Shown: positions 42,513 through 50,567 of the stretch, piece by piece
How the letters are laid out: the number at the start of each line of letters is the position of its first letter
Position numbering within the stretch: position 1 is the first letter of the stretch
Source of the DNA: Deltaproteobacteria bacterium
Lineage (GTDB): Bacteria; Bdellovibrionota; Bdellovibrionia; Bdellovibrionales; JAMPXM01
Length of the DNA stretch: 64,000 nucleotides
Assembly (NCBI GenBank): GCA_017302795.1
Contig: JAFLCB010000008.1
Span: 1 to 64,000 of the forward strand
Direction of reading: 5' to 3'
Translations under genes and position numbers: made by a program
The notes under the pieces: model-generated
Databases searched by the model: none
The model's input: only the letters and a program-made list of their open reading frames with translations
What the model was told of the DNA's origin: nothing

Positions 42513-43454
42513 ATGCCAGCAGACAATTCAGATCGGTTGAAGTCCTTTGATATCTCGTCCCGCTCCTATCTTCTTGAAATATTGGGGAGTAAATCGGAAG
42601 TCGATTTTTTAGCGAAAGCGCAATCGATTGCCGAGGAAGCAGGGCAGATGATCATTGACGAGGTCCTTCTGCGAGGGATGTCGGTGGTGGTTGAAACCAG
42701 CAATGAGAAATCAGATGGTAGCCCCGTTTCCGATATCGATCTGCTAGCCCATGCAGTATTGGCAAAAGGCTTGAGCGAGATTTCCGTTTTTCCCCTCGTC
42801 TCAGAGGAAGATCCCAGCGGCCCGCTTTCAATTGAGAAAATTAGTCCGGGCGAATTCTTTTGGTTGGCTGATCCGCTGGACGGAACTAGAGATTTTCTTG
42901 CGGGCGAAAAGACGTTCGCTGTTGCTCTTTCATTAATGCGAAAATCAAATTCAGCTTTGGAAGCAAAGATCGTTGGTCATGCACGCGGATATTGGGGCAC
43001 GATCGTTGATCCAAGTGAGCGGCGCTCATGGGCCGCTTCGCGGTTCAATCGGCTAGTGAAGCGGGTTGCCGGTCGACAAGTGGCGGTCGCTCGCGATTTA
43101 TCTTCGCGGCCTCTTCGGATCCTCGGAAGTCGGTCGATCCCAAGTCACCGGATGGAGCAGCTCTATCAGTTTTGGGGTTCAAACGATGTCACGAGAATGG
43201 GTTCGGCAATCAAGTTCGCATTGATTGCGGAGGGACTTTACGACGTTTACCCACGGTTTGGTCCGACGTCGGAATGGGACACGGCCGCTGGTCAAATTTT
43301 GTTGGAAGCGGAGGGGGGCGGGCTTTGCTCGCTTCAGACGGGAGAACCCATGTTGTACGGAAAACAATCGTGGTCGAACGGTGGTTTTTTAGCTGCGCGT
43401 ACAACCGAGTTACTGCAGACATGGACGCCCCGCATGCGCTTAACACAAACCTGA
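42513..43454 (+). CDS. inositol monophosphatase-family phosphatase, CysQ-like
   Basis: A 313-residue Mg-dependent phosphatase. Metal ligands are visible in L-V-S-E-E-D (near 95-100), D-P-L-D-G-T (120-125) and the later W-D-T-A-A-G motif. CysQ-type members hydrolyse 3'-phosphoadenosine 5'-phosphate; others act on inositol phosphates or fructose 1,6-bisphosphate, and the motifs do not settle which. K-S-D-G-S-P-V-S-D-I-D in the first third fits CysQ. I chose ATG 42513 because AGGAAG precedes it; the upstream in-frame codons are atypical. nrnA, whose product also degrades PAP, is 4 kb away. Confidence 0.85.
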   Translation: MPADNSDRLKSFDISSRSYLLEILGSKSEVDFLAKAQSIAEEAGQMIIDEVLLRGMSVVVETSNEKSDGSPVSDIDLLAHAVLAKGLSEISVFPLVSEEDPSGPLSIEKISPGEFFWLADPLDGTRDFLAGEKTFAVALSLMRKSNSALEAKIVGHARGYWGTIVDPSERRSWAASRFNRLVKRVAGRQVAVARDLSSRPLRILGSRSIPSHRMEQLYQFWGSNDVTRMGSAIKFALIAEGLYDVYPRFGPTSEWDTAAGQILLEAEGGGLCSLQTGEPMLYGKQSWSNGGFLAARTTELLQTWTPRMRLTQT

Positions 43455-44308
43455 CGGACGAAACGACTTACTTGGCCCGAAAGGCGCAGCTAGCATTTCT
43501 AGGAGCATCGCTGGGTGTATTTTCGCTCCTGGGTGGTATTAGAAAAATGTTTGGCGAAGAAAAACGTTTTCACAGTGACCAGATCCAACTACTGAATTCG
43601 ACGTCGGGTAAACCGTCTTGGATGATGACAAGTGTGTATAATCCACAACGCTTCGACGTGCCCATTCGCGGCACTGAATTGGTAAATTGCACACGAAGAC
43701 CGGGAACTCCGTCGGCAATTGCCCCGTTTGCTGAGCTGCTATTGATTTCGGTGTTTCTTTTGTCGCTCTTCCTCACGGGCTGCTCTCCCAGTATGCACCA
43801 GTCGAATCTCGGTCCTCCAGAGATGCCGCCGATGGTAATTATCTCGGGTTCTTCCACGGTTTCTGGTGACCTCGTGGTCGATTCCCTCGTCAACGACCGA
43901 CACATTCCCACTTACGCAGCAGGCGCTTCCTACCAGGATCGGCTTGTCGAATTTAGCCATGATCCAGCCGTGAAGGACCGTTTAAGCCGTGTAACGGGAT
44001 GGCTGGAATTTTCTCGAAGTAAGGTTGTTCTATCTAGATTGAATCAGGGCATGATTCGAATTGCTTCGGCGCGAAATTCGTTAAGTAAGCTCGCACATTC
44101 TGAGGCAGAGCTTCACGAAATCTTCGATAAAAATAAGGAATGGACTCTCTGGAGTGAGCTATTGGTCGACCCCGAGTTTGATACAATGTTGACTGCGGAA
44201 GACTTGAGTGTCGTTAAATTGCGATTACAAAGAGTTGCACAGGTATTGGCGATGGCCGAACGACCGGAAGATGTGCAGGAAATAGATCAGCTTTTTTTGA
44301 AAGATTAG
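43421..44308 (+). CDS. putative lipoprotein or membrane protein, start uncertain
   Basis: The frame is open from inside the CysQ-like gene to 44308. I give ATG 43421 as the outermost start (295 residues, overlapping the upstream gene by 34 bp). ATG 43622 and TTG 43679 are alternatives; from TTG 43679 the protein would start with a lipoprotein signal (basic residues, I-S-V-F-L-L-S-L-F, lipobox L-T-G-C). No start has a good ribosome binding site. The mature region has an acidic N-terminal part and a helical second half (H-S-E-A-E-L-H-E-I-F, then V-K-L-R-L-Q-R-V-A-Q-V-L-A). Followed after 4 bp by the MazG-like gene. No family recognised. Confidence 0.55.
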   Translation: MDAPHALNTNLTDETTYLARKAQLAFLGASLGVFSLLGGIRKMFGEEKRFHSDQIQLLNSTSGKPSWMMTSVYNPQRFDVPIRGTELVNCTRRPGTPSAIAPFAELLLISVFLLSLFLTGCSPSMHQSNLGPPEMPPMVIISGSSTVSGDLVVDSLVNDRHIPTYAAGASYQDRLVEFSHDPAVKDRLSRVTGWLEFSRSKVVLSRLNQGMIRIASARNSLSKLAHSEAELHEIFDKNKEWTLWSELLVDPEFDTMLTAEDLSVVKLRLQRVAQVLAMAERPEDVQEIDQLFLKD

Positions 44309-44312
44309 AACA

Positions 44313-44642
44313 ATGGAAAAACCTAGCGATTTGGCTGACCTCCAGCGGGCTGTACAAGATTTTTGCGAGGCCCGAAACTGGGACGAGTTTCACTCGCTTA
44401 AGAACCTGGCAATAGGAGCTGTCACAGAGGCTGCAGAACTTGTCGAGCCTTTCAGATTTCGCACGGATCAAGAGGTTGACGCCCACGTTAAAACTGCTGA
44501 AGGGCGTGAGAACCTTCAGGATGAGCTTGCCGACGTATTCTTTTTTCTGCTCCGAATTTCCCAGCGCTATAATGTCGACTTAGATCGCGCGCTCCGCGCA
44601 AAGCTGTTAAAAAACGCCGCTAAGTATCCAATCTCAAAATGA
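44313..44642 (+). CDS. MazG-like nucleotide pyrophosphohydrolase
   Basis: A 109-residue protein of the MazG/RS21-C6 (dCTPase) superfamily, which hydrolyses nucleoside triphosphates to monophosphates and so cleans the nucleotide pool. Metal-binding acidic residues are arranged as E39-A-A-E42 and E71-L-A-D74, the classic E-x2-E and E-x2-D pairs in an all-alpha fold. R-N-W-D-E-F-H-S near residue 21 is typical of the RS21-C6 branch. Length is normal for single-domain members. It follows the preceding gene after 4 bp and is probably co-transcribed. Confidence 0.86.
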   Translation: MEKPSDLADLQRAVQDFCEARNWDEFHSLKNLAIGAVTEAAELVEPFRFRTDQEVDAHVKTAEGRENLQDELADVFFFLLRISQRYNVDLDRALRAKLLKNAAKYPISK

Positions 44643-44749
44643 TACATAATTCTTTATCAGACCTCTTTGACCCGCGTGACAAAGCGTATCGCTTGTGGGG
44701 ACAATATCTAGGTGTCTAATTTGGCTGAAACGCTGGCAGAGGAGAACTA

Positions 44750-45454
44750 ATGACGATCCAAGGTATTTCGAAAATAACAGCAGTGATGGCGGTATTAGGA
44801 CTTTCCTTGTCCGCATGTGCGCCATCCGACAAACAAATCGCTGATTGGGTCGAAAAAAATCCCGAAGCAATTTTGAAATCTGTTGAAACTTTCACGCGCA
44901 AACAGCGCGAGGACAATCAGCCAAAACCCGAAATGGCGACAACCTTCAAAAAAGAATTGTTTGAACATTCCACTAGCCCGTCGGTTGGATCGGGCCCAGT
45001 GAAAATTGCTTACTTCTTTGATTTCAATTGCGGTCATTGTGTAAAGCAGAGCGAAACGATTGAAGCTTTGATGAAAACCAAAACAGCTGAAGATGTCACA
45101 ATCGTTTACAAAAACTTTCCGATCCTAAGCCCAACTAGCGAAGTTGCAGCCCGTGGTGCGTTGGCGGCCCATCAGCAAGGGAAGTACAAAGAGTTTTACA
45201 AAGAAATTTATCAAACTCGCGAAAAGAGTGCTGAATCCATGCTTTCAATTGCTAAAAAAATTAAGCTCGACATCAAGAAGTGGCAAGCGGACCTCGATGG
45301 TGACGCCGTAAAAGCGGAACTCGATCACGTTCGCGATCTCGCTCAAAAGATGAAAATCGGAGGCACTCCCTTTCTGGCAATTGCTCCTGATCAGGTGATC
45401 CCTGGCCGCGTTGACGAGCTAGAAAAGCTTGTTGCTCAAATGAAGCAAAAGTGA
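44750..45454 (+). CDS. DsbA-family thiol-disulfide lipoprotein
   Basis: A 234-residue lipoprotein (lipobox L-S-A-C23) with a DsbA/Com1-type thioredoxin fold. The redox motif C94-G-H-C97 lies in Y-F-F-D-F-N-C-G-H-C, an inserted helical domain follows, and the cis-Pro loop is G-G-T-P-F. Residues ~25-75 are an N-terminal helical extension. It should oxidise or isomerise disulfides in exported proteins, of which this window encodes many with paired cysteines. GAGGAG precedes the ATG, and a clear terminator follows the stop, so it is probably a single-gene unit. Confidence 0.88.
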   Translation: MTIQGISKITAVMAVLGLSLSACAPSDKQIADWVEKNPEAILKSVETFTRKQREDNQPKPEMATTFKKELFEHSTSPSVGSGPVKIAYFFDFNCGHCVKQSETIEALMKTKTAEDVTIVYKNFPILSPTSEVAARGALAAHQQGKYKEFYKEIYQTREKSAESMLSIAKKIKLDIKKWQADLDGDAVKAELDHVRDLAQKMKIGGTPFLAIAPDQVIPGRVDELEKLVAQMKQK

Positions 45455-45502
45455 ACGAGCGAGTGAGTGTCTCAACGGGCACTCTCCAGTACTTTACAAA
45501 CC

Positions 45503-45528
45503 AGCCACCGGAACTCGGTGGCTTTTTT
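45503..45528 (+). terminator. Rho-independent terminator after the DsbA-like gene
   Basis: AGCCACCG (45503-45510) pairs with CGGTGGCT (45516-45523) around a 5-nt loop and runs straight into a T-tract ending at 45528. It lies about 50 bp after the stop of the DsbA-like gene. Confidence 0.92.
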
Positions 45529-45565
45529 ATTATTAAAAATTGGCGAAGTCTGAAAGAATGAGGGT

Positions 45566-46042
45566 ATGACCAAAACAATCAGCGTCGAATTATTCGGTCG
45601 TGACAAAGTGCTTGCGACTTTTACCTTCTCTGAATCGACTTTAATCGATGTTAAATTCGACGCCACAGGCTGCCAGAAATTTCTTGATCAGTTAGCAGCG
45701 CTTCGCGAGATGCTTTTGAAACTACCTGAATCCGAAAGAAACGTGCTGAAGCCGTCTGCAAAAGTGGCGGAAGTCTATTCGACCTTGAAACGACAAGATC
45801 ATTCCACGATCTTGATTCGTGAATTAATATTGCGACTTCGAGATCAGTTCCAACTTCCTTATAAAGAATCCGAACTTTGCCATTGTCGAGCCGTTCCAAC
45901 GGAAGTCGTCGATCGTGCAATCGTTGCTGGAGCACATTCTGTACCCGCAGTTGCGCGTGTGACGTCCGCCGGGACTTCGTGCGGTACCTGCAAACCCGAT
46001 ACTGAACTTTTAATTGAATACCGTCTACGACCGCTGGCGTGA
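45566..46042 (+). CDS. BFD-like [2Fe-2S] protein with N-terminal extension
   Basis: A 158-residue protein. The C-terminal ~60 residues match the BFD-like (bacterioferritin-associated ferredoxin / NifU-central) domain: C105-H-C107, then a helical segment V-V-D-R-A-I-V-A-G-A, then G-T-S-C139-G-T-C142. Those four cysteines are the expected [2Fe-2S] ligands. The N-terminal 100 residues are an unrelated domain that I do not recognise (T-I-S-V-E-L-F-G-R-D-K-V). It is convergent with a second BFD-like gene whose stop is 7 bp away. A role in iron release, cluster assembly or nitrogen metabolism is possible. Confidence 0.8.
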   Translation: MTKTISVELFGRDKVLATFTFSESTLIDVKFDATGCQKFLDQLAALREMLLKLPESERNVLKPSAKVAEVYSTLKRQDHSTILIRELILRLRDQFQLPYKESELCHCRAVPTEVVDRAIVAGAHSVPAVARVTSAGTSCGTCKPDTELLIEYRLRPLA

Positions 46043-46049
46043 GGCTCGA

Positions 46050-46325
46050 TTATCGATTGCGCGGCTTCTTGATTTTTTGCGGCCGCACAGAGCCTTTTGG
46101 GAATTCTCCGGTCTGTAGATAGTTGTCTAACATTGGACCTAAAAACTTTCGACAACTGCCGCCACACGGCCCGACGCCCGCCGTGGTTTCGTCAAAAATT
46201 TTATTCAATGTATCGCAGCCCTGTTTTATTGCGGATTCAATTTCGGAACGAGTGATTTCATTGCAAAGACAGACGATCTCAGTGCCGGGATCATGAGATT
46301 TATTTTTCAATGGTTTATTGTTCAT
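46050..46325 (-). CDS. BFD-like [2Fe-2S] protein
   Basis: A 91-residue protein with a single BFD-like domain: C19-L-C21-N-E-I-T, then I-E-S-A-I-K-Q-G-C, then G-P-C54-G-G-S-C58. The last pair is spaced C-x3-C rather than the usual C-x2-C, a small departure worth checking. The C-terminus is a basic tail (K-G-S-V-R-P-Q-K-I-K-K). Its start ATGA overlaps the nrnA stop, so it is probably co-translated with nrnA. It converges with the other BFD-like gene. Confidence 0.82.
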   Translation of the reverse strand: MNNKPLKNKSHDPGTEIVCLCNEITRSEIESAIKQGCDTLNKIFDETTAGVGPCGGSCRKFLGPMLDNYLQTGEFPKGSVRPQKIKKPRNR

Positions 46326-47374
46326 TGTGACATCTGTCGTCTGATCTCATTTAACAAAACCGGCCGAATCTTCAGCTCTATGTTTTGCGGATCAAGACCG
46401 AGCGTGCCGCTTACGGTAGCTCCCGCAGCGTTCCGATGGCCACCACCGCCAAGGGATTGGGCTGCCTCCAAAACACTGTAGCCTCGCTTCGACCGAAGCG
46501 ATACCTTCCAGACGCCTTGTGATTCTTCGCGAAGTAGAAGCGCGATTTTAACAGAATTCACATTCAGTGCCATGTCTATGACATCTCCCGAGTCGTTGGC
46601 TTCAGCTTTATAGCGATGAAAGATTTCTTTCTGCAATGTGACTACCGCAAGGGTTCCTTCCGACTCAATTCTAAGCGCGCTCAATGCGGTGGCAAGAAAA
46701 CCGAGCTTACTCGGTGTAAGGTTAGCGAAGAGTGCCTCATGAATTCCTTCCGGATCGTCAATAAGAGGCAAAAGTTCAGCAGCCATTTCATGGCTGCTAG
46801 CGCTGGACCGAATAAAGCGAAAATTTTGAGTATCAAACACGAGGCTTGCGTAAAGTGCACCGGCGATCCGGGGGTCGATCTTCACACCCAAGGCCTGAAA
46901 TAATTTGTACAGAACCTCACCGGATGATGCTGCGTTTTTATCTGCCCAAAGATAGGCGTCTGGCGGCGCCTCGCCTTGATGATGATCAATAATGATGATC
47001 GGGACTTCATGACCGCTCTCGCTCAGCGCGCTCCGCCAAGTGATGATGGGTTCAATCAAGCGAAAATCGTTGGTGTCGAACAAGACAATTATATCGGGCG
47101 GTGCCGGTTCGAGATCGGCGTCAAAAACCTGAACTCGAATCGGACTCGAGTCAGTAAAAAGGGGAGCTGGATGAAACAAGAATCGGTATTTGTCACCAGG
47201 CTCCTCAAAGTTCATTATTTTCACCGACTTACCCATACTCTTTAGGGCTAAGTACATGGCTGCTTCGCAGGCCAGTCCGTCACCGTCGGCCTGCGGGTGG
47301 GTGGTAAGCCATACGGAACCGGCCAATCGAAGAAGTTGGGGGATCTGACTCGAATTTCGGTCACCGGTCGTCAT
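46322..47374 (-). CDS. nrnA: bifunctional oligoribonuclease / PAP phosphatase NrnA (DHH family)
   Basis: A 350-residue DHH-DHHA1 phosphoesterase. Mn-binding motifs are visible: T-H26-P-Q-A-D30-G-D32, then V-L-F-D100, then I-I-I-D130-H-H, and a later D-T-Q-N-F-R. The DHHA1 domain carries S-L-G-G-G-G-H-R-N-A-A-G. Relatives degrade very short RNA oligomers to mononucleotides and also hydrolyse PAP. Length is normal. Upstream on this strand there is no gene close by; downstream it overlaps the BFD-like gene by 4 bp. ATG at 47374. Confidence 0.91.
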   Translation of the reverse strand: MTTGDRNSSQIPQLLRLAGSVWLTTHPQADGDGLACEAAMYLALKSMGKSVKIMNFEEPGDKYRFLFHPAPLFTDSSPIRVQVFDADLEPAPPDIIVLFDTNDFRLIEPIITWRSALSESGHEVPIIIIDHHQGEAPPDAYLWADKNAASSGEVLYKLFQALGVKIDPRIAGALYASLVFDTQNFRFIRSSASSHEMAAELLPLIDDPEGIHEALFANLTPSKLGFLATALSALRIESEGTLAVVTLQKEIFHRYKAEANDSGDVIDMALNVNSVKIALLLREESQGVWKVSLRSKRGYSVLEAAQSLGGGGHRNAAGATVSGTLGLDPQNIELKIRPVLLNEIRRQMSQ

Positions 47375-47493
47375 AAGTATGCATTTCCTCGCGGAATTTT
47401 GCCAAAGACAAGCTGGATTGAAGCTCGGGGTCTTGACACCCGCGACAGTTGAGATAGGTTCAGAGCTTTTGTGCTAAGCGGCAAGAGGATAAA

Positions 47494-48015
47494 ATGGCAT
47501 CAAACACAGCCGATGGTTCGGGACAAAACACGACCCTCAAAACAGATCGACTTCCAATCACGATCAAAGGCAAAGCTAAGCTTGAAGAAGAGCTAAAGCG
47601 TTTGATGCACGTTGAGCGACCCGCTGTGGTTCGCGCCATCGAAGAGGCTCGCGCACATGGCGATATCAGTGAGAATGCAGAGTATGACGCGGCTAAAGAA
47701 CGTCAGTCATTGATTGAAGGTCGAATCGGCGAGATTCAAGGCCATTTGGCGGGCGCAGAAGTTGTGGACACCTCCAAGCTTTCAGGTGATCGCGTGGTTT
47801 TTGGAGCCCATGTTCAGCTTATCGACACTGAAACAAATGAAAAATCCGAGTATCAAATTGTTGGCGTCGATGAAGCTGACGTGAAAGAAGGTCGGGTTTC
47901 AATTTTGTCGCCTATTGCACGCGCGTTGATCGGTAAACGCGTCGGCGATGTAGTGACTGTTCGTAGTCCGAAGACCGATAAAGAATACGAAATTACCAAC
48001 CTCTTCTTCCGCTAG
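47494..48015 (+). CDS. greA: transcription elongation factor GreA
   Basis: A 173-residue Gre factor that rescues backtracked RNA polymerase by stimulating transcript cleavage. The N-terminal coiled coil carries the acidic tip (A-H-G-D-I-S-E-N-A-E-Y-D-A-A-K); the C-terminal half is the globular FKBP-like domain (D-V-K-E-G-R-V-S-I-L-S-P-I-A-R-A-L-I-G). About 15 extra residues precede the usual start; the ATG at 47494 has an AGAGGAT site, so the extension looks real. The AsmA-like gene follows after 7 bp. Confidence 0.95.
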   Translation: MASNTADGSGQNTTLKTDRLPITIKGKAKLEEELKRLMHVERPAVVRAIEEARAHGDISENAEYDAAKERQSLIEGRIGEIQGHLAGAEVVDTSKLSGDRVVFGAHVQLIDTETNEKSEYQIVGVDEADVKEGRVSILSPIARALIGKRVGDVVTVRSPKTDKEYEITNLFFR

Positions 48016-48022
48016 AGGAATC

Positions 48023-50143
48023 GTGCGTCAGGTAGAAGAAGTAGTAGAGCAAGGCGGTATGCGATGGTTCATCGTCGCCCTTGTGCTCGCAGGACTTCTG
48101 GGGACGCTTGCGCGGCTCATGCTTTCGCCTCACAAGATCGAAATGATTGTCCGAGCAAAAGTCGCGACCTCTCCCTGGAATGGAAAATTTGAATTCAAGA
48201 GTGCGGAAATAGACTTGGCCGATGGTCCGTTTCCAGATTTTGCCCTAGTGTTAAAAGATGTTAGCTTTCGCCCGGCCGGGAACTGCCAGGCAGAGGGTGA
48301 GCATCGTGATTTGGCTCCTGTTCGAGCCGTGAGCGTCAGGGTGCCGCTAAAGTGGACGGGCATAATTGAGGGCCGATTCGCTGCAGGACGGATCGAGTTC
48401 GAAGAATTGAAAGTCGATCTGGACGAGGCAAAACGTACCTGTGAAAAAAATCAGCCGATCGCCGCTTCGTTGGTTTCACCGGCATCGCCGAGCGTGCCAA
48501 ATGCACCGCCAGCTCCGACAACGCCAAAGCAAAATTCAGAAAATTTGTTTCCGGAAGTGGAACTGCGGAACGTCGCTCGGACAGTTGCCGGGGTTAGATT
48601 TCTTAGCGCAGAAGTTTTTTTTGAAAATAGGATGAAGAGCGTTGTCTTAGAAGACGCAGTCGTATCGGTGCGTGAACGCGAGATAGATGTGGCGGCTAAT
48701 ATCCGTTTTCCACCAGCTACCGTTTTTGGCGAGACTCTTCCGGCATTTTCCGTCGTGGGAACTATTCGACCGAATGAAATTCTAGCGGATGTGCGTGCAG
48801 ATCTGAATGAGGGTACCTTCGAGGCCAACGCAGTTTTGAGGCCGTTGCGCACGCCCAGCGGCGAAATCGAGTTGGACTCTCAGTTTAAACTTACCGTCAG
48901 TGATTTGCCGCTCTCGATGATGACTCCTCTTTTGACCAAATCTGGAGTCGTTCCGGGGCGATTCCGCCCAAAATTTGCGTGGCTGGATTGCAATGCCGAG
49001 GTCAAAGGAGTTTTTAGCCGCCTGTTTGTTGAAAATCCGGTTCGTCTCTCGGCTTGCGAAATTTCGGGACAAGCGGGCAGAGTGCGTGCAGCCAGCGCCG
49101 TTCGAGAACCAAGTGGTCGTTGGCAGCCGTTTGAGCTGACCCTCGACGATCTCGATTTAGGAAAAGTGTTTGAAACTTTCGAATTGGATGGACCGTCGGG
49201 GGTTTTTGCGGAGTACGGCAAGCTAAAGTCGAAGGTTCGAGTTCAATCCGCCGCGGAATTCGAAGCTGATGGTAGCGTAAAGGGGGCTGTGGTCCGTTTT
49301 GCAGGTGGGGAGGGCACTGCTCTTCAAATGCTCGACATAAATTCGATATCCTTGAAGGCGAAAGGGTCTCGATTCAGTTTTAAGATTTCGGATTTTTTTC
49401 CGGCCGGTGGTGCTGCCGATCTCGTAATAGTTGCAGATCACGAAACGCAAACGAACGAAACGAGGTTTAATTTCAATCTTGAGAATTTAAAGCTTAATTC
49501 CAGGGTTGAAAAAGTGGTCTTTACCGGTCCTGTCTCGGCGATAAACGGCCGGGCTTCGGGATTGATGCAAAAGCAGGTGTTGACGAAGCTGAAAGCCTCG
49601 TTGGTGTTGCAGGACGTGCAGGGTTCCGAATTTAGCTCAAACGATATTCGTCTTGAGGCTCAATCGAACATTGGTCAGTTCATCGAACTCACTGCAAAGT
49701 CCTCTTTGGTTGAGATCCATAAATCAGGTCATTTGTTTTCGATTCTGCGACCTGCCCTCCTTGGATGGGGTGGAGTGGAGTCAGAGGATGGGAAACGGGT
49801 CGCCGTCAGTAAGGTTTTTATTAAAGGTCGCTTTAGTGAATCAGGATTTAACTGGTCGTCCGCGGAGGGTGCGGTGGGCGGTGTTTTAAACTTGGTGAGC
49901 GATGGAAAGATTCTGAGAGATCAAGTCATTGAGGCGCGTTTGGGAGCGTCTTACCCAGGAGCGCGCCGTTTAGCATGGGATGTGAGGGGAACTTGGCGAA
50001 AACCTGAGTTTGCAATTGCGTCGGAAGAACTTCGAGCATTGTTGCGACGACCAGACGTTCAAATTCCCAACAAGCCGGGAGATCAAGGTGTCGCAATAGA
50101 GTCGGCGGTTGTTCCGCTTCGCTACCTCGGGATCGCAAAATGA
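48023..50143 (+). CDS. AsmA/TamB-like inner-membrane-anchored protein
   Basis: A 706-residue protein with one N-terminal membrane anchor (residues ~15-32) followed by a long periplasmic region made mainly of beta strands with alternating hydrophobic residues (for example V-E-L-R-N-V-A-R-T, L-K-A-K-G-S-R-F-S-F-K-I), as in AsmA-like bridge proteins that carry lipids between membranes. A Pro/Ala-rich linker lies near residues 150-170. GTG 48023 has AGAGGA 5 nt upstream and follows greA by 7 bp, so the two are probably co-transcribed. Length is typical of AsmA-like members. Its 3' end carries a short direct repeat. Confidence 0.75.
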   Translation: MRQVEEVVEQGGMRWFIVALVLAGLLGTLARLMLSPHKIEMIVRAKVATSPWNGKFEFKSAEIDLADGPFPDFALVLKDVSFRPAGNCQAEGEHRDLAPVRAVSVRVPLKWTGIIEGRFAAGRIEFEELKVDLDEAKRTCEKNQPIAASLVSPASPSVPNAPPAPTTPKQNSENLFPEVELRNVARTVAGVRFLSAEVFFENRMKSVVLEDAVVSVREREIDVAANIRFPPATVFGETLPAFSVVGTIRPNEILADVRADLNEGTFEANAVLRPLRTPSGEIELDSQFKLTVSDLPLSMMTPLLTKSGVVPGRFRPKFAWLDCNAEVKGVFSRLFVENPVRLSACEISGQAGRVRAASAVREPSGRWQPFELTLDDLDLGKVFETFELDGPSGVFAEYGKLKSKVRVQSAAEFEADGSVKGAVVRFAGGEGTALQMLDINSISLKAKGSRFSFKISDFFPAGGAADLVIVADHETQTNETRFNFNLENLKLNSRVEKVVFTGPVSAINGRASGLMQKQVLTKLKASLVLQDVQGSEFSSNDIRLEAQSNIGQFIELTAKSSLVEIHKSGHLFSILRPALLGWGGVESEDGKRVAVSKVFIKGRFSESGFNWSSAEGAVGGVLNLVSDGKILRDQVIEARLGASYPGARRLAWDVRGTWRKPEFAIASEELRALLRRPDVQIPNKPGDQGVAIESAVVPLRYLGIAK

Positions 50144-50155
50144 TCATCGCAAAAT
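50132..50155. repeat. 10-bp direct repeat spanning a stop codon
   Basis: ATCGCAAAAT occurs at 50132-50141 and 50146-50155 (14-bp period); the TGA of the AsmA-like gene begins at 50141, between the two copies. Same type of event as the repeats at the ends of the efflux outer-membrane gene and pilT, but shorter. Confidence 0.5.
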
Positions 50156-50178
50156 AAAAAAGGAAATGAGCGGCGGTT

Positions 50179-50511
50179 TTAACCGCGATGGCAAATCGAT
50201 TGGCGAACGCGATTCAAAAGTGATGGATTTTCGTCAGTCGTGTTCTTGGTCTGGCATTCCATAAATACCCAGTCCGGAATATTCGGCGGCACAACCATGC
50301 GCTCACCCAATACGTCAGGCCCTAAAATTCGAGGATCTATGTCGGCCAGTTCGGCAGGTGATACCCGGCCCCTTTGCGCCAAAGATGGTACGAACATCAT
50401 GGTCGCAGTAAGCAATACGAGGCAGAAGAGCGCCGGTGTTAAAACTGAAGGCAATGATCCGCAAAGTGATCTGAGCTGACTTGAGTTATCGGAGTGTAAA
50501 CACGCGGTCAT
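50179..50511 (-). CDS. small exported or anchored protein
   Basis: A 110-residue protein. Residues ~24-45 are a hydrophobic segment ending in S-L-A-Q, compatible with a signal peptide preceded by a rather long N-terminal region; a shorter start is possible. The mature part is ~65 residues with V-S-P-A-E-L-A-D-I-D-P-R-I-L, then two cysteines (M-E-C and S-I-C near the end) that may pair. Convergent with the AsmA-like gene. No family recognised. Confidence 0.52.
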   Translation of the reverse strand: MTACLHSDNSSQLRSLCGSLPSVLTPALFCLVLLTATMMFVPSLAQRGRVSPAELADIDPRILGPDVLGERMVVPPNIPDWVFMECQTKNTTDENPSLLNRVRQSICHRG

Positions 50512-50567
50512 AGACGTTTTTTTGAACTACATGCGGCACCTCGTCAATCAGAAACAGCGAATTCCGA

